64,000 nt of DNA, taken from positions 186,001-250,000 of the forward strand of contig NZ_LMOR01000004.1 in the NCBI RefSeq assembly GCF_001424225.1. The letters run 5' to 3'. A program made the translations under genes and the position numbers. This DNA is from Microbacterium sp. Leaf151 (GTDB lineage Bacteria > Actinomycetota > Actinomycetes > Actinomycetales > Microbacteriaceae). Below, piece by piece: positions 29,120 to 37,819 of the stretch (positions are counted from its first letter, which is position 1; the number at the start of each line of letters is the position of its first letter). The notes beneath the pieces were generated by a model that saw only the letters and a list, made by a program, of their open reading frames with translations, ran no database searches and had not been told where the DNA came from.

Positions 29120-29656
29120 ATGGCCTGGACCACCCGCACCACGCGCACCGTGTACGAGAACCGCTGGATCCACGTGCGCGAAGACGAGGTGACCGGACCG
29201 CACGGCGCCGGCATCTACGGGGTCGTCCGGATGCAGCACCCCGCGGTGTTCGTGATCGCCCTCGACGAGGAGGATCGTGTCTGCCTGATCGAGCTGGACC
29301 GCTACACCACCGGGCGCTCCGTCGAGGTTCCGGCGGGCGGCTCCGACGGGGAGGATCCACTGGTGGCCGCCCGGCGCGAACTGCTCGAGGAAACCGGCGT
29401 CACGGCATCCGAATGGCAGTCCCTCGGGCGCATGAACGCCCTGAACGGCATCGCCGACGCCCCCGAGCACGTCTTCCTCGCGCGGGGTCTGACGGTGGCG
29501 GACGCGGCGATCTCGCAGCGCGAAGAGGGGATCGACGCCGTGCGGTGGGTGCCGTTCGCCGACGCACTGCGCCTCATCGCCGACGGGGAGATCACCGACG
29601 GTGAGACGATCGCGGCGCTGGCTTTCGCGGGCATTCGGCTGGGGCGATTCCGCTAG
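29120..29656 (+). CDS. Nudix hydrolase
   Basis: This 178-aa protein has a complete Nudix box beginning at about residue 73, GGSDGEDPLVAARRELLEET followed by GV. The flanking sequence (VCLIELDRYTTGRSVEVPAG, GRMNALNGIADAPEHVFLAR) is like ADP-ribose pyrophosphatase members. It probably hydrolyses an NDP-sugar or ADP-ribose. The start is set by the -10 TAGGGT six bases upstream. The exact substrate cannot be told. Confidence 0.88.
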   Translation: MAWTTRTTRTVYENRWIHVREDEVTGPHGAGIYGVVRMQHPAVFVIALDEEDRVCLIELDRYTTGRSVEVPAGGSDGEDPLVAARRELLEETGVTASEWQSLGRMNALNGIADAPEHVFLARGLTVADAAISQREEGIDAVRWVPFADALRLIADGEITDGETIAALAFAGIRLGRFR

Positions 29657-29783
29657 ACGAGCGGGACGCAGCCCCGTCGCCGTGCCTCGACGCGGGAGGT
29701 CGTCGCGGAATCGGCGCCCGCAAGACGCGGCTCAGGCCCGGAGCCCCGGAGTCGGGTTTCCCGCGAGGAACGCCGCGCTGGGT

Positions 29784-30536
29784 TCACCGCCCTCGAGCCG
29801 CCGCGCGTACGACGGCGCCGTCGGGGAGCAGGCGCGAACCCGCCACGAGCATCTTGTAGCGCCATGACGGCACGCTCACCCCTCGCCCGCGTGCGGACGC
29901 CCGGAGTCCCTGTCGCACGACGGTCGTCGCGTCGAGCCACAGACCGGGCGCGACCCCCTCGTGACCGGGGGCGAGACCGAGACGCTCGTGGAAGTTCGTG
30001 TGCACGAAGCCGGGGCATACCGCGGTGACGGTGACGCCGCGGGGCCGGTAGACCACATTCGCCCACCGGCTGAAAGAGATGAGCCAGCCCTTCGCCGCAC
30101 CGTAGGTGCCGCGCGGGACGAAGCCCGCGACCGAGGCCACATTGACGATGCGGCCGCTCCCCCGCGCGAGCATGGGCCCCAGCGCGGCGTGGGTGAGGCG
30201 CATGGCCGCCTCGACGTGCAGGCGCAGATGCCGCACCTCGTCGTCGACCGGGTTGTCGGCGAAGGCGAGGTCGAGACCGAATCCGGCGTTGTTGACGAGC
30301 ACGTCGACGCCGTCTGCGAGACGCGCCTCGACCGCCCCGCGTGCGACGTCGTCGAGCAGATCGGCGACGAGCACGTCGACCCCCACCCGGTGACGGCCGC
30401 GAAGGTCGGCGGCGAGCGCCTCGAGCGCAAGACGGTCGCGGGCAACGATCACGAGGTCGGCCCCGCGGGCGGCGAGCTGGCGTGCGAACTCGGCACCGAG
30501 TCCCGAGCTGGCGCCGGTGATCAGCGCGGTCGCCAC
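29784..30536 (-). CDS. Short-chain dehydrogenase/reductase
   Basis: From GTG 30536 this is 250 aa. The cofactor motif is TALITGASSGLGAEFA (TGxxxGxG), NNAG is in LVNNAGFGLDLAF, the catalytic Ser is in VNVASVAGF and YxxxK in TYGAAKGWLI. It is a classical SDR with all active residues. GTG lies one base after the folA stop (TGAC GTG), so it is the third gene of thyA-folA-SDR. A basic N-terminal extension to 30584 would overlap folA and is not used. The substrate is unknown. Confidence 0.88.
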   Translation of the reverse strand: MATALITGASSGLGAEFARQLAARGADLVIVARDRLALEALAADLRGRHRVGVDVLVADLLDDVARGAVEARLADGVDVLVNNAGFGLDLAFADNPVDDEVRHLRLHVEAAMRLTHAALGPMLARGSGRIVNVASVAGFVPRGTYGAAKGWLISFSRWANVVYRPRGVTVTAVCPGFVHTNFHERLGLAPGHEGVAPGLWLDATTVVRQGLRASARGRGVSVPSWRYKMLVAGSRLLPDGAVVRAAARGR

Positions 30537-30537
30537 G

Positions 30538-31038
30538 TCAGCGCCCCGACGGCCGGAGGGTCTCGAAACGGTACCGGATGCCACTCGTCGACGTATGCCA
30601 GCCGTCGGCGGGGTCTCCGGACACCGTGCGCCACCCGTCGAGCGACGGGGCGAAGGTGTCGCCCTCGACGGCGAGATCGAGCCGGGTCAGTTCGATGACG
30701 TCGGCGCGGTGGATGGCCTCGGCGTAGAGGCGACCGCCCCCGATCACCCAGACCTCGGCGCCCGCGGCCAGCGCGAGCGCGTCGTCGAGCGAGGCGGCGC
30801 GGTGCGCCCCGTCGGCCGCCCAGTCCGCCGAACGGGTGACCACGATGTTGCGGCGACCCGGGAGCGGCCGGAAACGCGGGGGAAGCGACTCCCATGTACG
30901 CCGGCCCATGATGACGTCGGACGACCCCGTGACCGCACGGAAATGCGTCATGTCTTCGGGTACGTGCCACGGCATCCCCCCGTCGGCGCCGATCACGCCG
31001 TCGTGCGCCTGCGCCCAGACGAGCCCGAGCATCGTCAT
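30538..31038 (-). CDS. folA: Dihydrofolate reductase
   Basis: This 166-aa protein starts [20 protein letters not shown]. Motifs are [20 protein letters not shown] with the substrate-binding Asp, [11 protein letters not shown] and [13 protein letters not shown]. It reduces dihydrofolate to tetrahydrofolate, consumed by ThyA beside it. The ATG overlaps the thyA stop (ATGA); an ATG two codons inside (MLGL) is a possible alternative. A much longer in-frame extension covers thyA in another frame and is a shadow. Confidence 0.95.
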   Translation of the reverse strand: MTMLGLVWAQAHDGVIGADGGMPWHVPEDMTHFRAVTGSSDVIMGRRTWESLPPRFRPLPGRRNIVVTRSADWAADGAHRAASLDDALALAAGAEVWVIGGGRLYAEAIHRADVIELTRLDLAVEGDTFAPSLDGWRTVSGDPADGWHTSTSGIRYRFETLRPSGR

Positions 31039-31844
31039 ACCGCGACGGCCGCGCGGATGGCGGGGTGGTGCTGGTAGTTCTCGATGACGATGTCGTCGTA
31101 GGCGTAGCCGAAGATCGACTCCGGCGTCCGGGCGAAACGCAGCGTCGGGTACGCGTACGGCTCGCGGGTGAGTTGCTCGGCCACCTGCTCGCGGTGGTTG
31201 TCGTAGACGTGGCAATCGCCGCCGGTCCAGACGAACTCGCCCGGCTCCAAGCCCGTCTGCTGAGCGATCATGAGGGTCAGCAGCGCGTACGACGCGATGT
31301 TGAACGGGACGCCGAGGAACATGTCGGCGCTGCGCTGATACAGCTGGCACGACAGCTTGCCGTCGGCGACGTAGAACTGGAACAGCGCATGGCAGGGCGC
31401 GAGCGCCATCTCGGGGATGTCGGCGGGGTTCCATGCCGACACGATCAGCCGACGCGAGTCGGGGTCGCGGCGGATCTGCTCGATGACCTGGGTGATCTGG
31501 TCGATGGTGCCGCCGTCGGCGGTCGGCCATGAGCGCCACTGCACCCCGTAGACGGGCCCGAGTTCGCCGTCGGCATTTGCCCATTCGTCCCAGATCGAGA
31601 CGCCGTTCTCCTGCAGCCAGGCGACGTTGGACTCGCCGCGGAGGAACCACAGCAGTTCGTACACGATCGATTTGAGGTGGACGCGCTTCGTGGTGACGAG
31701 GGGGAAGCCCTCGGCCAGATCGAAACGGATCTGTCGCCCGAAGACGCTTGTGGTGCCGGTGCCCGTGCGATCGGACTTGTGCACACCCGTCGCGAGCACG
31801 TCGCGGAGCAGGTCTTCGTACGGGGTGGGGATGTCGGCTGTCAC
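31035..31844 (-). CDS. thyA: Thymidylate synthase ThyA
   Basis: From GTG 31844 this is 269 aa. The nucleophile C151 is in LAPCHALFQ, the dUMP site is [20 protein letters not shown], with WNPADIPEM and [11 protein letters not shown]. It makes dTMP from dUMP using methylene-tetrahydrofolate; FolA then recycles the dihydrofolate. A second GTG three codons earlier (31853) is an equally plausible start. ThyX, which sits beside dapA in M. tuberculosis, is not in this window. Confidence 0.95.
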   Translation of the reverse strand: MTADIPTPYEDLLRDVLATGVHKSDRTGTGTTSVFGRQIRFDLAEGFPLVTTKRVHLKSIVYELLWFLRGESNVAWLQENGVSIWDEWANADGELGPVYGVQWRSWPTADGGTIDQITQVIEQIRRDPDSRRLIVSAWNPADIPEMALAPCHALFQFYVADGKLSCQLYQRSADMFLGVPFNIASYALLTLMIAQQTGLEPGEFVWTGGDCHVYDNHREQVAEQLTREPYAYPTLRFARTPESIFGYAYDDIVIENYQHHPAIRAAVAV

Positions 31845-32021
31845 GCGGTTCACGATACCCGCGCGAGCGTCGCGAGGAGGGTGCGCGCACGGCACCGGGG
31901 ATGGACTCCGGCTGGAGAGGAGGGATGCCGGTGCGCCGCGGTCGCAGGGTCCCCTCGCGCCCGTCGTCATGCGGCGACTCATCGGCCCCGGGCGCGTCGA
32001 CGCGCATTAGCGTTGCGTGTC

Positions 32022-32459
32022 GTGGATCTGACTCTCGCGCTCATCGCGGCCGGGGCGCTCGTCGCCCTGACGGCCGTCGCCGGGCTCGCCCTGCGCCGCC
32101 GACAGGGCCGCGCTCGTGCGGTCGATTCGGCCGAGGTCGTGGATCCCCGGCGTCTCGGCGCCGACGGACTCGGCGAGAAGGCGACGTTGCTCCAGTTCAG
32201 CACCGAGATGTGCTCGCGCTGCCCGGGTGTGCATCGGATGCTGTCCGAGGTCGCCGACGCGCGCGCCGGCGTCCGCCACCTCGACGTGGACCTCACGAAC
32301 CGTCCCGACCTCGCACAGCACTTCCGCGTCCTGCAGACACCGACCACCCTCGTCCTCGACCGACGCGGGGCGATCCGCACGCGGTTCGGCGGGCCCCCCG
32401 GCCGCGCGGTCATCGAACTCGAGCTCGACCGACTGCTGAAGGAGAACACCCATGCCTGA
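32022..32459 (+). CDS. Membrane-anchored thioredoxin-like protein
   Basis: From GTG 32022 this is 145 aa: one N-terminal membrane segment (about residues 3-24, LTLALIAAGALVALTAVAGL) followed by a thioredoxin fold. The CxxC is C64-S-R-C67 in STEMCSRCPGVHRML, and the cis-proline is in LQTPTTLVLD. A -10-like TAGCGT lies eight bases before the GTG. It overlaps the DUF4395 gene by eight bases. The pair probably handles thiol-disulfide exchange at the membrane; redox partners are not identified. Confidence 0.82.
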   Translation: MDLTLALIAAGALVALTAVAGLALRRRQGRARAVDSAEVVDPRRLGADGLGEKATLLQFSTEMCSRCPGVHRMLSEVADARAGVRHLDVDLTNRPDLAQHFRVLQTPTTLVLDRRGAIRTRFGGPPGRAVIELELDRLLKENTHA

Positions 32460-33021
32460 CGTCTCGCGCATCGACGCCCGCGGCCCGCGCTTCGCGGCAT
32501 CCATCACCGCGGTCCTGCTGCTGGTCGCGACCGTGCTCAGCCTCGTAGGCATCTCGACACGCGCCACCGGAGGCTACATCGCCTACCAACCCCTGTCGGG
32601 CCAGACCTTCGCCCCCTCGGTCTGGGCCGTGCAGCAAGCGTCCCTCGGCGCCCGTGTCGCCGACCCCGGCTTCCTCCTGCTCCTCGTCGTCGCCCTGCTG
32701 TTCGTCTGGGCCGTCGCCGCGCCCCGCACCGCCCCCTGGGGCGTTATGTACCGCCGGGTGGTCCAACCGCGCCTGTCGCCGCCGACCGAGTTCGAAGACC
32801 CACGCCCCCCGCGCTTCGCGCAGGGCGTCGGCCTGTTCGTGACCGCGGTCGGCCTGCTGCTGCACCTGGCCGGGGTTCCCTGGGCGCTGCCGATCGCCGC
32901 CGCGATGGCCTTCGTCGCCGCCTTCCTCAACGCGGTGTTCGGCCTGTGCCTCGGATGCCAGCTCTACCTGCTCCTGCAGCGCACCGGACTCGTGGGGCGG
33001 CGCGGTTCGGCCATCGCCTAG
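32452..33021 (+). CDS. DUF4395 membrane protein
   Basis: This 189-aa protein has four likely transmembrane segments (AASITAVLLLVATVLSLVGI, FLLLLVVALLFVWAVAA, VGLFVTAVGLLLHLAG, AAAMAFVAAFLNAVFGLCLG) and the DUF4395 signature CLGCQLY at the end of the last. It overlaps the thioredoxin-like gene by eight bases, a pairing common in actinobacteria. The two cysteines (CLGC) could be the partner thiols. Function is unproven; in other bacteria DUF4395 proteins have been linked to thiosulfate or thiol metabolism. Confidence 0.82.
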   Translation: MPDVSRIDARGPRFAASITAVLLLVATVLSLVGISTRATGGYIAYQPLSGQTFAPSVWAVQQASLGARVADPGFLLLLVVALLFVWAVAAPRTAPWGVMYRRVVQPRLSPPTEFEDPRPPRFAQGVGLFVTAVGLLLHLAGVPWALPIAAAMAFVAAFLNAVFGLCLGCQLYLLLQRTGLVGRRGSAIA

Positions 33022-33153
33022 CGCGGGCGCACGAGGGGCTGTCAAGACCCGGGCGGCGCCGTGCGCGCTCACTAGGCTGGCCGCGTCACGGTCGCCCAGA
33101 CCGTGCGCACGCGCCGCGGTCACCCCGGCCGCGCAGACATCACGGAGGTTCCC

Positions 33154-33579
33154 ATGGCCGTCACGAGCGAAGCAGCCACCGCCTGGAAGGGCAGCCTGTT
33201 CGAGGGATCGGGCGAAGTCACTTTCACCTCGTCGGGCATCGGCTCGTTCGACGTGAACTGGAAGGCCCGTAGCGAAGGCTCGAGCTCCGTCACGACGCCC
33301 GAAGAACTGCTCGCCGGCGCGCACTCCGCGTGCTTCAGCATGGCGCTGTCCAACGCCCTTGCCGACAACGGCACGCCGCCGGAATCCGTCGACACGACCG
33401 CGTCCGTGACCTTCAAGCCCGGCACCGGCATCACCGGCAGTCACCTCAACGTCAACGCGGTCGTCCCCGGCCTCGACGACGAGACGTTCCAGAAGATCGC
33501 CGCCGATGCCAAGGCCAACTGCCCGGTCTCGCAGGCGCTCTCGGGCATCGACATCACCCTCGAGGCGACGCTTGCCTGA
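33154..33579 (+). CDS. OsmC-type peroxiredoxin
   Basis: This 141-aa protein starts at ATG 33154 after GGAGG. Catalytic cysteines are C60 in AGAHSACFSMAL and C123 in KANCPVSQAL, the usual OsmC pair. It reduces organic hydroperoxides. A -10-like TAGGCT is at 33073, giving a leader of about 70 bases. The downstream epimerase begins within its last codons, so the two are probably co-transcribed. Confidence 0.9.
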   Translation: MAVTSEAATAWKGSLFEGSGEVTFTSSGIGSFDVNWKARSEGSSSVTTPEELLAGAHSACFSMALSNALADNGTPPESVDTTASVTFKPGTGITGSHLNVNAVVPGLDDETFQKIAADAKANCPVSQALSGIDITLEATLA

Positions 33580-34492
33580 GACCCCCGCCCGACGCGTCGT
33601 CATCGCCGGCGCGTCGGGCCTCATCGGCTCCGCCCTCATCGACTCGCTGCGCGGCGACGGCGTCGAGGTCACCTCTCTGGTGCGCCACGCGCCCGAGAGC
33701 CCGCACGAGGTGCAATGGCTGCAGGGTGCCACTCCGTTGGACCCGGATGCGATCGCGGGCGCCGACGCCGTGGTCTGTCTGAACGGTGCGTCGATCGGAC
33801 GCTTCCCGTGGACCCCGTCGTACAAGAGCACCCTGCTGTGGTCGCGCATCACGCCCACGCGCACCCTGGCCGCCGCCGTCCGTGCGCTCGGCGACGACGC
33901 TCCCGCGCTCGTCAACGCGAGCGCGACGGGCTTCTATGGCTCTCAGCCCGGTGCGGTCCTCACCGAGACGTCCCCGCGCGGCGAGGGATTCCTCGTCGAC
34001 ATCTGCGTCGACTGGGAGGAGGCGGCGCGTGCCGCAGGCGACCGCGCCCGTGTCGCCCTGTTGCGCACCGCTCCCGTCGTGCACGAACGAGGTGTGCTCA
34101 AGCCACTCCTCCTCCTGACGAAGCTCGGCGTCTCGGGTCCGATCGGACGAGGAACTCAGGTATGGCCCTGGATCACCCTCGACGATGAGGTGCGCGCCAT
34201 CCGCCACGTCATCGACTCAGACCTGTCCGGGCCCGTGAACCTGACCGGTCCCACGCGGGCGACGGCGAACGACCTGGGCTTCGCTCTCGCACAGCGCATG
34301 AACCGTCCGTATCTTCTGCGTGCTCCCGTGTGGGGGGTCAAGCTCGCCCTCGGGAAGGATGCGACCGAGGCCCTGCTGACCTCGGATGCCGATGTGCGTC
34401 CGGCGGCGCTGGAGGAGAGCGGCTTCACCTTCACGCACCGCACGGTCGAGGAGGCCGTGGCATCCGCCGTCCCCGCCCACGACGCGGCCTGA
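33572..34492 (+). CDS. TIGR01777 family NAD(P)-binding epimerase-like protein
   Basis: From TTG 33572 this is 306 aa. The NAD(P) motif is VVIAGASGLIGSALIDSL, followed by VVCLNGASIGRFPW and NASATGFYGSQPG; the C-terminal DUF1731 part is ALLTSDADVRPAALEESGF. The family is a sugar-epimerase relative of unknown substrate. No ATG or GTG is available near the family start; TTG is preceded by GAGG and overlaps the OsmC stop by eight bases. Confidence 0.82.
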   Translation: MPETPARRVVIAGASGLIGSALIDSLRGDGVEVTSLVRHAPESPHEVQWLQGATPLDPDAIAGADAVVCLNGASIGRFPWTPSYKSTLLWSRITPTRTLAAAVRALGDDAPALVNASATGFYGSQPGAVLTETSPRGEGFLVDICVDWEEAARAAGDRARVALLRTAPVVHERGVLKPLLLLTKLGVSGPIGRGTQVWPWITLDDEVRAIRHVIDSDLSGPVNLTGPTRATANDLGFALAQRMNRPYLLRAPVWGVKLALGKDATEALLTSDADVRPAALEESGFTFTHRTVEEAVASAVPAHDAA

Positions 34493-34507
34493 AGGCGCCC
34501 CCGCCCG

Positions 34508-34960
34508 TCAGCCCGTGCGGCGATCCGCGCTCTCGAGCCGGATCGCCGTGCGCACAGCCGAGCGCGCTCGCCGACGGTCGCCCGCCGCGTCATAGGCCAG
34601 CGCGAGGCGGTAGCGTGCGCGCCAGTCGCCGGGGTTCGCCTCGACATCTGCGCGATACCGCGGAAACAGCGCGTCGCCGTCTTCGCGTTCGATGCGCCCG
34701 CTCGGCCGCACCGGCAGGTCTTCGTCGGGAAGACCCCCCTCGGCATCCAGTCGCTCGCCGAGCTGCTGGGCTCGGACGCCGAACCACACTTCGCGCCCGA
34801 TCGCCCACAGCGCCAAGAGAGGCAGCACGAACAGCGCAACGCCCATCGCGATGGCGACGGGCTCGCCGCTGGTCACCAGAATGAGGGCGCGTTGCCCCGC
34901 CAGCGCGACGTAGAGCAGAAGCAGCACCGTCATCAGGGCGACGGCGACGCGGACCCTCAT
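34508..34960 (-). CDS. Two-segment membrane protein with TPR-like tail
   Basis: This 150-aa protein has two N-terminal transmembrane segments (VALMTVLLLLYVALAG, AIAMGVALFVLPLLALWAIG) and a soluble C-terminus with one TPR-like unit (NPGDWRARYRLALAYDAAGD). The ATG overlaps the dapB stop (ATGA), so it is co-translated with dapB. No family is recognised with confidence. The same pairing with dapB is common in related genomes as I recall, but its role is unknown. Confidence 0.78.
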   Translation of the reverse strand: MRVRVAVALMTVLLLLYVALAGQRALILVTSGEPVAIAMGVALFVLPLLALWAIGREVWFGVRAQQLGERLDAEGGLPDEDLPVRPSGRIEREDGDALFPRYRADVEANPGDWRARYRLALAYDAAGDRRRARSAVRTAIRLESADRRTG

Positions 34961-35769
34961 GCGCTGGTGGCGCCGGCGACCTGGCCCGACACATCTCCGT
35001 CGGCGACGGGTGCTTCGGGCATCTCGGGACGCGTGCGCACCCCGATGTCGATGAAACTGTCGAGCCCGATCACCACGCCCAGCGTCTCACGGGCGGCGGC
35101 CAGGGCGATACGGATGCCGGGAGCGTACGCCGTGGCGGGGTCGACGGTGTCATGGACGAGGGTCAGCGACTCCCCCGCACCGGAGAGGACCGTCTCCTGT
35201 CGCGCGACCACACCCGGGCGCCGCAGCGAGTGGATGGGCACGGATGCCACACGCTGGCCCCGAGCGCGCTGGTCGACGTGCGGGGACTCGACGGGCCCCA
35301 CATCGGCGCGGGCGGCGGCGATCAGCTCGGCCGTGCGAACGGCCGTGCCGCTCGGTGAATCCACCTTGGTCTCGCGGTGCGCTTCGATGATCTCGATCGA
35401 GGGGAAGAACGGTGCCGCAGCTGCCGCGAGGGCGCTGCCGATGACGGAGCCGAGCGAGAAGTTGGGGATGAACACCGCACCGGTACCGCTCGCTTCGACC
35501 AGGGGCCGCACGAGCGCGATGCGCTCGTTGGACCACCCCGACGTGCCGACCAGCACGTTGATCCCGCGTTCGATCGCGGCGCGCACGACGTCGATGGAGA
35601 CGGCGGGAGTCGAGGCATCGACGACGAGATCGGCCCCGGCGAGCTCGGCGAGGTCGGACCGCGAGCCCAGCACCGCGACGACCTCGTACCCCTCTTCGCC
35701 GTCGATGACCTCGCGGATCACCCCGCCCAGCTTGCCGGTTCCGCCCACGATGGCCACGCGTGTCGTCAT
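34957..35769 (-). CDS. dapB: 4-hydroxy-tetrahydrodipicolinate reductase
   Basis: This 270-aa protein starts MTTRVAIVGGTGKLGGVIRE. The NAD(P)H motif is GGTGKLGG, and the active-site stretch is EAHRETKVDSPSGTA with H131 and K135. In E. coli the stretch reads EAHHRHKVDAPSGTA; here the first His and the Lys remain and the second His is Arg. It reduces the dapA product. It is followed, with overlap, by the TPR membrane gene. A 16-residue extension to 35817 is not supported. Confidence 0.93.
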   Translation of the reverse strand: MTTRVAIVGGTGKLGGVIREVIDGEEGYEVVAVLGSRSDLAELAGADLVVDASTPAVSIDVVRAAIERGINVLVGTSGWSNERIALVRPLVEASGTGAVFIPNFSLGSVIGSALAAAAAPFFPSIEIIEAHRETKVDSPSGTAVRTAELIAAARADVGPVESPHVDQRARGQRVASVPIHSLRRPGVVARQETVLSGAGESLTLVHDTVDPATAYAPGIRIALAAARETLGVVIGLDSFIDIGVRTRPEMPEAPVADGDVSGQVAGATSA

Positions 35770-35880
35770 GCGTTCCAGCCTAAGCGGCGCCGCGGGAGGT
35801 GGCCGGGCTCTGTCCACAGACGCGCCGCGGACACCACGGCCGGCAACCGATCGGTGTCCGGCACGGCCGGCCGCCGCGCC

Positions 35881-36483
35881 TCAGACCGGCAGGGGGTCGA
35901 CCAACCCCGTGCGCAGTTCGACCGGCAGATGCGCGAGGTCGTTGTGCGAGAGCAGCGTCCAGGGGCGACCCTTCTTCTGCGCGATGACGGTGAGACCGCA
36001 GTACGCCTGGTTGATCGTCATCCACCGCCAGTCGGGCGCCTGCAGCACCTCGCGCACGAACCACGAGATGACGAAGTTGTGGGTGATGAGGAGCTCGTGC
36101 ACCTCCCCAGCCTTGCGGGCGAGGAATTCCGCCGTGGCGTCGGCCATCTGGGCGCGCCCGGCATCGATCTCGGCGTCGGTGACCGATCCGAAGAACGGCT
36201 CATAGGCGGCGGGCGTCTCGGGGGTCATGCCCGTGGGTACGCAGTCGAACAGCAGTGCCGAGGACACCGGCGAGACCGCCGGCAACCGATCGGCCACGGC
36301 ACCCGCCGTCTGGGCCGCGCGCTCGAGGGGCGAGTGCCACACCGCGTCGAGGGGAAGACCCGAGAGGCGATCGGCGAGCAGGGCCGCCTGACGGTGACCC
36401 CGCGGAGAGAGGGGGCCGTCGGTGAGCCCATGCTCGGCATCCTGGTGCTCGCCATGGCGCACCAGGTAGATGTAATGCGTCAC
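35881..36483 (-). CDS. Histidine phosphatase family protein
   Basis: This 200-aa protein starts MTHYIYLVRHGEHQDAEHGL with the RHG motif; further motifs are SPLERAAQT, and the second catalytic His in LLITHNFVISWF. It belongs to the phosphoglycerate-mutase-like superfamily. Substrate is unknown; a small-molecule phosphatase is most likely. It is a single gene on the minus strand between dapB and the aldo/keto reductase. Confidence 0.86.
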   Translation of the reverse strand: MTHYIYLVRHGEHQDAEHGLTDGPLSPRGHRQAALLADRLSGLPLDAVWHSPLERAAQTAGAVADRLPAVSPVSSALLFDCVPTGMTPETPAAYEPFFGSVTDAEIDAGRAQMADATAEFLARKAGEVHELLITHNFVISWFVREVLQAPDWRWMTINQAYCGLTVIAQKKGRPWTLLSHNDLAHLPVELRTGLVDPLPV

Positions 36484-36562
36484 GTCAAGCCCACCCCGTT
36501 GTCGATCTGCCGTCCCCCGGCCGGTCCCACCAGCCTACGTCACGCCCCCGAAGAGGAGACCG

Positions 36563-37588
36563 TCACTCGGCGGCGCGCGCGATATCCGACAGCTGGGCCC
36601 GACTGAGTCGCACGCCGACGGCGCGCATGCATTCCACGACATGGCGCGGCGCGAAGGCGTTGACGATCGGCGCCGTGACGATCTTCTGCGCGAGGAGCCA
36701 GGCCACCGCCACGGCGGCATCCGGGAGGCCCAGTTCCATGCCGACGGCGTCGAGCGCCCGGAGCACCCGCGACCCCCGGCGGTTCAGGTTCGCCGCGACC
36801 TGGGTGCCGCGCACCGACTTCGGCGACTGGCCGCGCGTGCGCGTCTCGCCCGCCAGGAAGCCGTGCGCGAGGGGGTGGGACGGGGTGACGGCCATGTTCT
36901 GCGCCGCGGCGATCAACCGCACGTCGCCGTCGAACTCCGTCCGGTGCAGCACGTTGTACGGCACGTCGAGCACCGTGATGCGCGGGTAACCCGCGGACGA
37001 CAGGATGCGCGCCTCGACGAGCTGCGCCGCGGTGTAGCCGTGGGCGCCGATCGCACGGACCTTGCCCGACTCCACCAGCCATTCGCTGGTGGCGAGCGTG
37101 TCTTCGAGCAGCCCCCGACCGCCACGAGCGGCGTCGAGCGAGAGCACGTCGATGCGATCGGTGCCGAGACGGGTGAGCGAGGCTTCGACCGCACGCACGA
37201 GGTTGACCGAGTCGAGGCCGGGATGATCGGGGTGGCCGCCGACGCGCACGGCCAGCACCGCGTCGTCGCGCATCCGGCGCGTGCGCAGCCACTCGCCGAT
37301 GATGAACTCGCTGCGACCGGCCGCGTAGCTGTCGGCCGTGTGCAGGGCGTTGCCACCGAGCTCGGCGTAGGCGTCGAGGATCTCGTGGCTCTCGCGGGCG
37401 TCGACGTTCCAGCCGAACTCGCCGCCGCCGAGAAAGAGCGGGAAGACCGAGAACCCCGTCTCACCGAGCGGCACCCGCACGTGCGAACCGAGACCCGGGC
37501 CCTGGAGGGTGACGGGCGCCGAGGGGTGCGGGGCACGATCGCGGCGCAGGCGCGGCGTGGCCGTCTCTCCGACGCCCGAGCCGCTCAT
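36563..37588 (-). CDS. Aldo/keto reductase-like protein lacking catalytic Lys and His
   Basis: This 341-aa TIM-barrel protein of the AKR fold starts MSGSGVGETATPRLRRDRAP. Residues matching the catalytic tetrad are D86 and Y88 (ALHTADSYAAGRSEFIIGEW), but the Lys position is R115 in LAVRVGG and the His position is D152 in DVLSLDAARG. The C-terminal cofactor region (TPSHPLAHGFLAG, GLPDAAVAVAWLLAQ) is retained. The two substitutions suggest that it is not an ordinary oxidoreductase; a binding or regulatory role is possible. An extension to 37636 lacks family support. Confidence 0.8.
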   Translation of the reverse strand: MSGSGVGETATPRLRRDRAPHPSAPVTLQGPGLGSHVRVPLGETGFSVFPLFLGGGEFGWNVDARESHEILDAYAELGGNALHTADSYAAGRSEFIIGEWLRTRRMRDDAVLAVRVGGHPDHPGLDSVNLVRAVEASLTRLGTDRIDVLSLDAARGGRGLLEDTLATSEWLVESGKVRAIGAHGYTAAQLVEARILSSAGYPRITVLDVPYNVLHRTEFDGDVRLIAAAQNMAVTPSHPLAHGFLAGETRTRGQSPKSVRGTQVAANLNRRGSRVLRALDAVGMELGLPDAAVAVAWLLAQKIVTAPIVNAFAPRHVVECMRAVGVRLSRAQLSDIARAAE

Positions 37589-37771
37589 GGGGTCCTCCCG
37601 CGTCAGGCGACGGTACGGCCGACGCCGTATCAGCACGCCCCCCGACGTACTTCGAGATTAGGCGCTCACCCGAAAGGCGCCCGCCTTTCGCCCGGTCCGC
37701 CGATAAACATTGCGTAACGCTTGCGCGCGGCGTCGTCACACTATTCCCATCCGTCTCACCCGTCACACGAC

Positions 37772-37806
37772 GGATGCCCGCCCCGCACGAGGCGGGACGG
37801 GCATCC
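37772..37806. terminator. 15-bp hairpin terminator of pnp
   Basis: GGATGCCCGCCCCGC at 37772-37786 pairs with 37792-37806 across a five-base loop with one G-U/mismatch position. It lies 13 bases past the pnp stop. Confidence 0.8.
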
Positions 37807-37819
37807 GAAGAGGTGAGGA

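Noticed and set aside
34957..35769. DapB active-site change (second His to Arg)
   Set aside because: The principal His and the Lys remain, so loss of function cannot be argued from this alone.
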